From the NCBI GenBank assembly GCA_949152475.1, contig OX424569.1:27511950-27575949 (forward strand): a DNA stretch of 64,000 nucleotides, given 5' to 3'. Below, one piece after another: positions 55,080-64,000 of the stretch. The stretch comes from Terebella lapidaria. Taxonomy: Eukaryota; Annelida; Polychaeta; Terebellida; Terebellidae. The notes below the pieces were generated by a model. It did not search any database. It was not told where the DNA came from and was given only the letters and a program-made list of their open reading frames with translations. The first letter of the stretch is position 1. Each line of letters starts with the position of its first letter. Both the position numbers and the translations under genes were made by a program.

Positions 55080-56660
55080 GAAGGCAAACATGATCGACTT
55101 CCAAACAGAGATCCCTCGACCGAGTCTTCCCCCCCCCCCTGCTTGTTTATATGTGCCACGACCGTGCTGTTGTCCGTGAAGACCAGCCACTTCTACCCTG
55201 GCGGACTCTGAGGTTTCGATCTCGAACGCATGTCTCACCACTCGCAGCTACAGGACATTGATATGCCTCGATTACTCGCGCATATTCCACATGGCCAAGA
55301 GTTTTTGTTCGTCCATATGAGCTCCCCAAGCTGACATATCTGTGAAGAAGGTCCGATCCGTCAGATACTCCGATGATGGAATTCCTCAAAAGAGATTTTG
55401 AGGATCAAGCCACCACTTCATTGCCTTCCGAACAGGAAGACAATCCTGATCAGCTTCCATGCAGAGATCCCTCGACCGAGCACCTACCCCCCCCCCCCCC
55501 ACCCGCACTGAGACCTGGCCACTTTGTGTAGCGCTTCCGTTGGGAACCAGGTTGGCGTGTACACATACCCTTACATCCCGTCCCACGCTTTGGACATCGC
55601 ATCCACTGTAAGTGCCTCGCCCTCTGGCAGTGGTGAGAAATACACCTCCGGATGTGGGCTCCATCCATGCCCTTGATCTTGTCAGGTCTCAACAAAGCGT
55701 CGACTAAGATGTTCCTGCTGCTCGGCAAATGATGTGCACTGATCTACAGACCGTACTTGAAGGCAAACCTGATCGACTTCCAAACAGAGATCCCTCGACC
55801 GAGCCCCCCCCCCCCCCCCTGCTTGTTTATATGTGCCACGATCGTGCTGTTGTCCGTGAAGACCAGCCACTTCTACCCTGGCGGACTCTGAGGTTTCGAT
55901 CTCGAACGCATGTCTCACCACTCGCAGCTGCAGGACATTGATATGCCTCGATTACTCGTGCATGTTCCACACGGCCGAGAGTTTTTGCTCGTCCATATGA
56001 GCTCCCCAAGCTGACATATCTGTGAAGAAGGTCCGATCCGTCAGATACTCCGATGGTGGAATTCCTCAAAAGGGATTTCGAGGATCCAGCCACCACTTCA
56101 TTGCCTTCCTAACAGGAAGGCAAACCTCATCACCTTCCAAGCAGAGATCCCTCGACTGAGCCAACACCCCCCCCCCTCCCCACCCGCTTGTTTGTATGTG
56201 CCACGACCGTGCTGTTGTCCATGAAGACCAGCCACTTCGTCCCTGGTGGACTATGAGGTCGCAGATTTTGAACGCTCGTCTCTTCGCTCGCAGCTGCAGG
56301 ACATTGATATGCCATGATTACTTGTGCGTATTCCACATGGTCGCAAGTAGTGCTCGTCCATATGAGCTCCCCAAGCTTTTTTCTGACACATCCATTAAGG
56401 AGGTCCGATCCGTCAGATACATACTCCAAAATTGGCATTCACCAAAAGAAATTTCAGGGGTCCAGCAACCACCTCCGAGCCCCCCCCCCCCCCTCCCCGC
56501 CCCTGTTTGTTTATGTGTGCCACAATCGTGCTGTTGTCCATGAAGACCACTTGTCTCTGGCGACCTCTGAGGTCCCAGATCTCGAATGCATGTCTCACCA
56601 CTCACAGCTGCCGGACATTGATATGCCACGATTGCTTATGCATGTTCCACATAGCAGAGA
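55080..56660 (-). repeat. Tandemly amplified segment inside the DIRS-like fossil
   Basis: One segment, TATGTGCCACGACCGTGCTG through GACATTGATATGCC and GTCCATATGAGCTCCCCAAG to GGTCCGATCCGTCAGATAC, occurs four times, at about 55150, 55830, 56200 and 56510. Each copy is preceded by a C homopolymer (55130, 55488, 55806, 56166, 56480) and by CAAACAGAGATCCCTCGACC-like sequence. The copies cover the RNase H region and diverge by a few percent to about 15 percent. Confidence 0.8.
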
Positions 56661-56715
56661 TTAAGCACCTGCTGAACGGCACCTGTTTTATCCATTGAAG
56701 CCAACTGACCAATGA

Positions 56716-58047
56716 TCAATAGAAACTGACTAGCTGTGATCGATGAATTAAGCCAAAGCATTTTTGCATCGCCACAGATGCCTTGAGAACTATCTTCTCC
56801 AGAGGAAGAGCTACCACTCGATTTAGATCGTATTCTACCCCTACATACAATTTGAGGACGAACCCAGATTGTTCGATAGCCTGAGATGTAGAATCGGCTA
56901 CAATCAGCCAATAGTTGATGTAGTGGTGGAATTGAATTCCAACAGATCGAAACCTGGCCGCTAACGCCCTTACGACATGGATGAACATGTAAGAAGTAGT
57001 GGCTACTCAAAAGGGAAGTACCTTGAACTGGTACTTCGAGCCTGGGTGTATGGGCACATGCACATGTAGATACTCGTCCTTGATGTCAATACTGATGGCC
57101 TACTTCCCCTTGACTAGAGCTTTTGGAACGAAAAGCGCCGACTCCGTCTTGAATCTGGTTACGATCAGGAAGTTGTTGAAGGTTGACAGGTTGAAAATGG
57201 GATGTTGGCCACCTGTCCTTTTCGGCACCAGGAAGATCAAAGAATAGAACCCCCTCTCAGCAATTGTTGACCTTGTGGTGCAAGACTTGAAGTTTTTCCC
57301 GATCGCCAGGCACAGGGAAGAAACACCCGGTTGGTCTAATTGGAGGTTAGAAAGGAAGTTGGATCTCCCATCGAAAGGGAAAACCATACTTCACCCATGC
57401 CATGACTGACTCGTCTGAGGACGCCAGATCGCTCCAGTTCTGGTTGAACTGAGCTAGACGCCTCCGGACTGCATCAGGTTGTGGGAGACTTAGTTCTGAT
57501 AGACCCGAGCCTTCCACAGAGCCTACATTTCCCTGTAAGGAGTCACTTCTTGGTATAAGCTTTCCCTTGCATTTACCCTTGAGGGGGAGGCTGCGCACCC
57601 CAAAAGCTGTTTGAGCAGCTTTCTGGCCCTTAATCTTCTTGCTTGCTCCTGGCCCCGCCACCTTCTCGAGCAAAGCCTTGGCCATAGCCCCATCTCGCAG
57701 ATGTTCCCACATAACGGAAATATCTGATCGAGAGAGGTTGGCGTGGGTAAACCCCGAGAATAACGGCCTCCCACGTAGATCAGCAATGTCTGTGGCAGAC
57801 ACGTCAAGTGTACGGAGATCGGCATCACGCAGTGTGAGATCCAACTGTGCGCACCGTTACACTCAGCAGCATGTACGACTCTAGCCAAAACGCTGAGTGC
57901 TGCCTGGATGCTGGCGCGACTCCCCTCCTCCAGATCTGTCTCGTCGACGAACTCCTGGACTGAGGTGGCCAGGTGATCCGCCAACGGAAGCTGTTCCATG
58001 ATGCGACAGCGTCTGCCACCTCCAAAGTCCAGTAGTTGTCGTTCCAC
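56716..58047 (-). pseudogene. DIRS-like Gag/reverse transcriptase remnants
   Basis: 58047-57350 has the polar region that precedes the RT in DIRS elements (TDLEEGSRASIQAALSVLAR and a segment with Q-F-N-Q-N-W). 57387-57100 holds the first RT blocks (GFYSLIFLVPKRTGGQHPIF). 56988-56716 holds a block around Y-I-N-Y-W at the position of the Y-x-D-D motif, followed by LIVADS. Fossil of a DIRS-type polymerase. Confidence 0.7.
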
Positions 58048-58377
58048 TCAGGCCGAACACGGCTAGTCTGGAAAGTAGACAACGTACAACCATGTGTTGG
58101 CAATCTGTATAAACTGAATTGCTTTTCATATATCAATATTGGAATGCCCATGTATCAAATTTAATTTGATGATTTGTCTTTAGACAGAAGACAACTTGCT
58201 GACACATTTTACTGTATTGTGTCAATATATCTTAATATGCACTTGTGAGTTGCTAAGATCATACTAACAATAGCAATGTCATTTCCACGTGTATGACCAA
58301 AATCATGTAAATGTTTGACCTGATGATATGGCACATATTTTTGCACCTGAGCAATGTTATGCAAGCATTTGCATTTA

Positions 58378-58987
58378 TTATTCATATTATCCGTCCATAA
58401 AACTAAGTATAAACAAAGTCTTCAATAAAATGTAACGAATTTGCGATGATATTTTCATATTGTCATTGGTTGCTAAGGTAACCTAATCATTGCTATGGAT
58501 ACATGGCTGGTAATAACATGTCTATATATGTTCTGCATTATAATTAATTGTTATAATAATTTATTGTTATGGGTTTAGACAAATTTTAACCTCATTATGG
58601 TAATTAAACAAAATTTTCAAAGAAAAAAAAGTTCCCTAGCAACGGTTGCTAGGCAACTTTAAAATGAGATTCAAATAATATTGCATAGTGTGTATGATAT
58701 TGAAGTACAATGATTTGCCATATACCATCGTTCTGTGTCCAAAATTATTAATTTTACAAGCGAACAGATATCACGTGCGATATTGATTTTGACAGAAAAA
58801 TGCCGAAATTGCATTTTTGGTCAAAGGAGGGTATCACACTTCGAAGGCTCAAAAATTATTGTTGTCCTCAATATATTTTTTGCAAACAAGCAGATTCTGA
58901 ACACTAATATAACAGGCTACATTAATATATATGTCTGCTAAATTCCCTCATGGGGGGCAGGGTGACCCCCTTTGGCCCATGGACTAT
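58378..58987 (-). repeat. Right inverted arm of the DIRS-like structure
   Basis: Reverse complement of 52208-52818; ends GGCCCATGGACTA. Confidence 0.85.
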
Positions 58988-59745
58988 ATATGATGGATCG
59001 TATATATCGTGGCCAGGGATGGACCTTTTCAACCAGTCTTGAATCCACGCAAAATTCTGCCATAGATAAATCGTATATCTTGAAACGAATTAAAGGATGC
59101 AGAATATTCATATCCATTTTATATGGACTTTAAGGTTACCGCATTTTGATGCAGAAAGTAAAAGAATGTTATCTCTTTTGAACCTTCAATTAAATCAGTT
59201 TAGTAAATGACTCGCCTGTTTGCCGATATGTGCTCGCATCATTTTTTTAGGTTCTTCAACGAATGCCGTTTTGAATGCCGTTTTAAATAAATAAATGACG
59301 TTTTAAATACTCAAGTAGCATTTCCTGGTACTTTATAGGCTCCCGCTTTGAAATCGAATTGTACTATCCAAATGCTTCATTCCGACATCACGGAGCTTTT
59401 CCAGTGAGCTTTCTGTGGCAAAAGACAGCGCGTGTGTTGTCGTGTTTCCCTTTATACTGCTTCATTCGAGTAATACTCACAACCATATGAAAAGAGGCGA
59501 AAACGACTAAACGCGCATTGCGAATAAACTAATAAACTATTCAATCGGAACCGTGTAAACTGTAGTCATAACAACAGGAAGCTCTGTCGTATTTAGCTAA
59601 CCATGCAAATATCAGAGTTGAGTGGAATGTAAGTATCAATCTATTACCACCAATACAGCCGTGATGTAGGTTCCACTTAACTGCATAAATGAGAACAAAA
59701 TTACTGAAAATCTTGGGACAAATATTGCGCACCATCGGAAGCATG
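58988..59745. other. Noncoding; includes a fragment of the satellite core
   Basis: 59629-59661 is an exact reverse-complement match to the end of the solo satellite core at 31091-31123 (GTAAGTATCAATCTATTACC and the next 13 bases). No gene recognised. Confidence 0.55.
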
Positions 59746-59747
59746 AT

Positions 59748-60320
59748 GTAAAGTCCACCTGTGACGTCACTCTATTGTTCTTTCCCTCCATTACCAATAG
59801 GTAATGGAGAGCTACATGCGATTATTGGAGCGATATGTTTGTAGTTTTGGAGCTGAGCTCAATTGAGAGAAGTTTTGCTCACTTCATTGATTGCAAAACA
59901 ACGGGATTGAATCACATGTACATGCATGTATGTGCAGTATTGCCAAATTGACCTCACGACTGTCATGGTTGAACACCATTTAATCCGAGAAGATTATTAT
60001 TGTTCGGCAATATTTGTCCGAGGAGTACGCTTCACAGAAGAAGGGGTTGAACCATGACAGTCGAAAGGTCAATGGGGTACCTACGCCAATTGCAAATTCA
60101 TTGAAGTATTCCAGTAAAGACCCACGTTGCATTTAATGCCCTCTTCTGGCAAAACCTTCCATGCATAACAAAGTCAGTATTGTTGACAAATTTTAGTCGC
60201 CTTACTGGTCAGCACTGACCATATCCTATGAATATCGATTAATTTTAGTCATGCATGATTAAATTGTGAAAATTGGAATGCCTTTATATGGCAACGTGGG
60301 TCTATTTACAGGAAGACACA
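59748..60320. repeat. Cluster of foldback repeats
   Basis: CTCCATTACCAATAGGTAATGGAG (59787-59810) is a 24-base palindrome. ATTGACCTCACGACTGTCAT / GGTTGAACA (about 59948) pairs with GGTTGAACCATGACAGTCGA / AAGGTCAAT (about 60045-60074). GTAAAGACCCACGTTGC (60114) pairs with GCAACGTGGGTCTATTTAC (60292-60310). These are nested or adjacent foldback elements. Not coding. Confidence 0.65.
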
Positions 60321-60569
60321 AACAATTTGTACCTTTCGATAATGTACCCCATTGACATGTAGCCACTCATGCTTGAAATCTTCTCCCATACACGAAGCGT
60401 ACTTGGACCAGGTACCTTGTACTGCTCCATAAATACTACTCGAGCACTCTACACATAACATTCAATCCGTCTCACATCTTTTTAATCCTTATTTTATATG
60501 GAGGAACGAGCAGCACAAGTTTCCTGGGACTCTGGTCTAACAATTCCATTGTAACAGTTAGGGTATCCA

Positions 60570-60800
60570 TTATTAGTTACATGTGAAGCAATATCCAATT
60601 TCGCAATATCCATCGCATTGTGTGTGCTTATCCAAAAGAAACAAAAAACTGTCCCTGCAAGTTATAATTATATCCGCTGCATGTAAGCTATCCAACTTTT
60701 CAAATATCCATGAAATCGTGTGTGATTATCCCAAGTTATGCCTGCAAGTTAGAATCATATCCACGACTGTTTGCATTCAGCTTTCACAGCAGAGGATGAG
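60570..60800 (+). repeat. Degenerate tandem repeat, period about 60-115 bp
   Basis: Segments such as CAATATCCATCGCATTGTGTGTG / TTATCC and CAAATATCCATGAAATCGTGTGTG / TTATCCC, with CCTGCAAGTTA(T/G)AATTATATCC, alternate two to three times. Confidence 0.5.
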
Positions 60801-61005
60801 TATATATTGTATCATGAACATTTGAATAGAGTGTGAATTTCACTTGAACAATACGATGTCGTCCCTTCAACTTTTGTTTGTGCAATGAATGCAGCCATTT
60901 CCCGTACATCTCTCTTATATAAAACAATTGTGCTCACGTCTTCACAACTCGTGAATCTTGAGCAATAGTGATTGTGTGTGTGTGGGGGGATTATTTTGGG
61001 GGTGG

Positions 61006-61210
61006 TGGACTTTACATTAGTCAAAGCCCTCGTCACGCTCCATTACCTATTGGTATTGGAAACCTCGGGCTTCGCCCTCGGTCTCCAATACCAATAGGTA
61101 ATGGAGCGCTCCTCGGGCTTTAACTACTACGTAAAATCCACCAAGGGAGTGATTCTATTGTTTGATCGCTACATTACCAATAGGTAATGTAGAGTCTTGG
61201 ACTGTTGTTT
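61006..61210. mobile_element. Foldback element with GC-rich apex, plus adjacent half copy
   Basis: GGTGGACTTTAC at 61006 pairs with GTAAAATCCACC at 61131. The inner arms CTCCATTACCTATTGGTATT and AATACCAATAGGTAATGGAG enclose the hairpin ACCTCGGGC TTC GCCCTCGGT (61062-61082). A further palindrome, TACATTACCAATAGGTAATGTA, follows at 61171. The outer sequence GTAAAGTCCACC also precedes the palindrome at 59787, so the same family is present at least three times in 1.5 kb. Confidence 0.75.
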
Positions 61211-61398
61211 ACACGGAGGTAATGGAAAGTTGTTCTATACCAGTTTGTGTTTGAAAATAAGAACACTACTGAAGCACGAGAGAAATTTAATAATTATTTG
61301 GCAAATGTAATGCTACATAATCAAAAAGCATAATATTCGAGACATTTTACAACTACTTCGGCATTTTAATGTTCACGGTTACAGAAAATTCCTTTCCG

Positions 61399-62280
61399 TC
61401 AGAAGACGCGGCGGTGTCGGCCGGCCGGGGTAGTAGTGCGGATTTCCGGTGCCAGATCCTGTACTGCATAAGAGGAACAACCTTGGACGATGCTGCTCAA
61501 CTTCTTACGCTTTTTCTCGCCCGTGCGCTTGTAGTCTCTGACAGCCAGTGAACGATGTCCCGTCACCTCTGTAATGAGCTGTTCGTCTACTTCTGCATCG
61601 TACAGGCGGGTTGCGGCTGACGACCGGAGCGAGTGGTTGGTGCGATATCCACCAAGCCCAGCAGCTGAACACAGGCCCCGTACAACCGTCGATAGCTTAT
61701 GACGACCAATGGGCGATCTGCTGTACCACACGACTGATGTTGGGTTATCCAGAGGTCGGAGATAGAATGCAGGGAGTGACTCCAATGGGCTAGGACAGTG
61801 CAAAATATAGTGCTTGTAAATGTTGATTGGGCAGCGTTCGTGGTTGTCTACATTGGGAAATGCGTCGACGGTCTTGTTCTTCTTGTGGACGTCCTTGAGG
61901 CCTCCTTGGTTGCATTTAGAGTGATCCTCGGTGTAGCGAAGAACTTCTGTGCCAGAGGGAAGCACAATACATCTTATCTGAGCTGCTGGTCCGAACAGTA
62001 AGGCGCGGTGTTCTTCCCCTCCTCGTAAAGCGAAGTATAGACCAATCGTGTACATTAGTGTGTGCACCAACTTTCGAGGCGTGTCGGTACCGAGGACGCC
62101 GCTAGTCCACATCAAATCTTCTTCCGCTACAGTGATGACGTCAGCCTGACGTCGGGGCTGATTGACACCTTGTTTGGCACGGATCTTCATTTGGTTGTCA
62201 ACAGTATTTCGGATTTGTTTAAAGCGGTCGTCGACGAAGAATTTGTAGGACTTGCCGTTTGCCTCCAGGTGTAGCTGCAA
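61399..62280 (-). CDS. Crypton-type tyrosine recombinase (DUF3504-like) open frame
   Basis: A DNA strand-transfer enzyme of the Crypton transposons, related to domains captured in animal KCTD1, QRICH1 and ZMYM proteins. The 293-codon open frame on the - strand contains, in order, FKQIRNTVDNQMKIRAKQG; EEDLMWTSGVLG; YFALRGGEEHRALL (first catalytic Arg); HERCPINIYKHYILHC; YSRSPIGRHKLSTVVRGLC; NHSLRSSAATRLYDAEVDEQ (H-x-x-R); EVTGHRSLAVRDYKRT (His and catalytic Tyr). All catalytic positions are kept and there is no stop, so it looks intact over this domain. The frame remains open upstream to about 62340 without a clear ATG, so the N-terminus or a first exon is missing or further right. It could be a recently active element or a domesticated gene. 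Confidence 0.8.
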   Translation of the reverse strand: MQLHLEANGKSYKFFVDDRFKQIRNTVDNQMKIRAKQGVNQPRRQADVITVAEEDLMWTSGVLGTDTPRKLVHTLMYTIGLYFALRGGEEHRALLFGPAAQIRCIVLPSGTEVLRYTEDHSKCNQGGLKDVHKKNKTVDAFPNVDNHERCPINIYKHYILHCPSPLESLPAFYLRPLDNPTSVVWYSRSPIGRHKLSTVVRGLCSAAGLGGYRTNHSLRSSAATRLYDAEVDEQLITEVTGHRSLAVRDYKRTGEKKRKKLSSIVQGCSSYAVQDLAPEIRTTTPAGRHRRVF

Positions 62281-62348
62281 CTTGACATGTGCCCCTCTGG
62301 GACAGGTCGCGCCGCTGACAACAATCGGCGGGTTGGTCGATTCTTACT

Positions 62349-64000
62349 TTATCTCCTCAAAATATCGCTGATTTAGGTGTATAATTCTATACCTCTGACA
62401 TTTATGTTGCTAAATGACATGTACTCTAAATGTCTCTTCGTAACATAACTGCAATACAACATCATTTATTCAAATCAAAGAAAATTCGAACAGCCCGCGG
62501 CCATTTTGCTTGTGTGGGTCGCACTAATAACCGTCCGAAACCGTCCTGGACCTTCCAGGGGGCAAATACCACTGTCCGGGACCCGAGAAAACCGCCTAGG
62601 AGTGTTTTCTATATTTTTATTCAGATCTCTCATATGATTCCGAACTATACATAAAAACGAGTTAGTCACAAGACATTGCAAGAAATATTTCAATGGTAGA
62701 AATTTTATAACATCTATAGGGAAATAATGTATAATAACTGATGGGGTTTTAACACCACAGTCCTTGACTCCTTTGACATTAATAATATTTATTTGTCTCC
62801 AAGGCACGGAGAGAACACAGAAAACATACTTTGAACTGGTGCATGAAACATTTCAAGTGGTGCATTCAACTGGTGTGTTTCTTTGCGTGCAATTGCAATT
62901 ACTACTGTTCAAACTTCAAAGGGTATCGATTGAAATATCAGCAAATTATTAACTTGGCTGTGATAGTGTGATCTATGAAATTATTTGAGACCGGCTTTGA
63001 GCGTGGCAAGTGGCATGACATTGATGCCATGTTATTTTATTTTTATTTATTTTTTGTTTGTTTTCTTTTTTGATTGTCAGACCTATACTCTGATTTTTCA
63101 TACTTGTTACATTATTTCTTTGCTGATTATCTTGCGATTCCAAATGGTATCATTCTATAACTTGGCATACTTGACCTGGGAGTCAAACAGCAATTTCCTA
63201 CCGAATTTCAAACTTGTATCGCGAAAATCTACTTGGCAATCTAACTCCTTGTTAAATTGGCCCCATCATGGACTTTCTGGGTCCGCACAGGAATTTGCAT
63301 ATTTGCTCGGTTGTCTTCCGGAATCAACATGTATACAAAAAGGCGAAAGATTAAAGTCCTCATAAGAAAATAATATAAAGCAGAATATATCAGTAAGACG
63401 TTAGCAACATATTTAAATGAATCTGGTAATTAGAGTCATAAAACTGTAGAAGCTGTCTTGTGCTGTTCACCGTGGCTTCATCTACAGGACATTTCTCCAA
63501 AGTCTTACACACTCGATTGAATTAGTGATCTCTGATACACTTGACTAGATTAAACTCATATTCACGGCAGACCTCCAGAGGCAGAGATTGAAATAAAAGA
63601 TTGAAGATCGAATAAATGTCTATCAGCAGATTTTCCTGATAAAATCGAACTCCACATATAGGAATGAAATCAAATACTTGTTGATGATCTACATAAGGCA
63701 GTTTTGAGAAGTTGTGGCAGGTAAGTCGAAGACGATACCTTCAAAATGCGGTAAGCGTCTATATTTTCTTTTTAAAAGCATTTCAGAATAGAGGCATCGA
63801 TGGGTATCTAAGCTGAATTTTTGTCCAAAACCGGCCATTAAGCTATTTCAGAATTCTGAATTCTTGATCTGCCCCTGACATGTATTGTATAGTGTATATT
63901 ATGTGGCAGTGGGAAATCATCACACTTTTTTAAGTGTTGTTTAATATGCAGTATGTTTTTTTTTCATTTTGATGATGTTGAGTTGAAAGTATAGGGTTTT
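62349..64000. other. Noncoding; no gene seen
   Basis: AT-rich DNA to the right of the Crypton frame. I looked for an upstream exon of the recombinase on the - strand and for Crypton ends and could not identify either. No other feature recognised. Confidence 0.45.

Larger units (their letters stand above)
52208..58987 (-). mobile_element. DIRS-like retroelement fossil between long inverted arms
   Basis: 52208-52818 and 58378-58987 are inverted copies of each other (about 610 bp, TAGTCCATGGGCC at the outer ends). Between them, on the - strand and in the order of DIRS elements, come a Gag/RT-like N-terminal region (58.05-57.35 kb), reverse transcriptase blocks (57.39-56.7 kb, with FLVPKRTGG and PIFNLS), RNase H-like blocks (56.7-54.68 kb, with NIDLFANSQNHKLPVY and DNSTVVAH) and a tyrosine-recombinase-like block (54.36-53.95 kb, with CPVRALKIYIDRT). 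The element is clearly broken, with many breaks, and is older than the Gypsy insertion. Either the arms are the terminal repeats of the DIRS-like element, or it is nested in a separate TIR element. A second inverted pair, 53165-53205 with 53428-53470, lies just inside. Confidence 0.75.

Noticed and set aside
1-64000. tRNA, rRNA or small RNA genes
   Set aside because: I looked for tRNA A and B box pairs and rRNA-like conserved stretches and saw none I could defend by eye.

Overview
The window is nuclear DNA of an animal, very probably a marine invertebrate and most likely a lophotrochozoan such as a mollusc; that assignment is inference. The supporting features are spliced genes with GT-AG introns, a C-type lectin / mucin / thrombospondin type-1 (TSR) architecture, AT-rich intergenic DNA and a mixed load of CR1/Jockey-like LINE, Penelope-like, Gypsy, DIRS-like, Crypton and many foldback or MITE-like elements. 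No bacterial-type genes, rRNA, tRNA or CRISPR arrays were seen.

Host gene (about 3.2-23.2 kb, + strand). Seven exons join in perfect phase into a 649-residue type I membrane protein: signal-like exon (10976-11048), C-type lectin domain in two exons (17309-17486, 18725-18942), a Ser/Thr/Pro mucin-like stalk of hexapeptide repeats (19078-20001), two TSR domains (20866-21009, 21233-21448), and a transmembrane segment with a 23-residue tail (22956-23152). A paralogous first exon lies 7.7 kb upstream (3183-3258), inside an old duplication of the 5' end of the gene. Its introns hold a LINE (11.9-14.9 kb, - strand), TTAA-flanked and other MITE-like repeats, and TIR elements whose internal repeats are rich in AGGTCA-type motifs.

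5.1-7.7 kb and 37.4-38.4 kb hold two arrays of one 362-bp satellite, with degraded single copies at 22.7, 30.9 and 59.6 kb. 27.8-29.7 kb is a decayed Penelope-like reverse transcriptase (- strand). 32.5-35.9 kb is a striking AT-rich foldback structure made of 20-bp units carrying ACGCGT-like cores, arranged around a dyad near 33.8 kb. 39.5-40.0 kb has a 172-bp tandem repeat. 40.1-42.4 kb is an unrecognised, moderately GC-rich stretch.

42449-49948 is a Gypsy-family LTR element on the - strand, GC-rich against its surroundings, with 737/736-bp LTRs that look about 1.5 percent diverged and a TAAG target duplication; gag and protease are visible. 50.9-51.8 kb repeats the hairpin-ended element found in host intron 2. 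52.2-59.0 kb is a DIRS-like fossil between 0.6-kb inverted arms, with an internal stretch amplified in tandem. 59.7-61.2 kb is a cluster of palindromic repeats, and 61.4-62.3 kb carries an open Crypton-type tyrosine recombinase (- strand). The rest is AT-rich DNA in which I see no genes.
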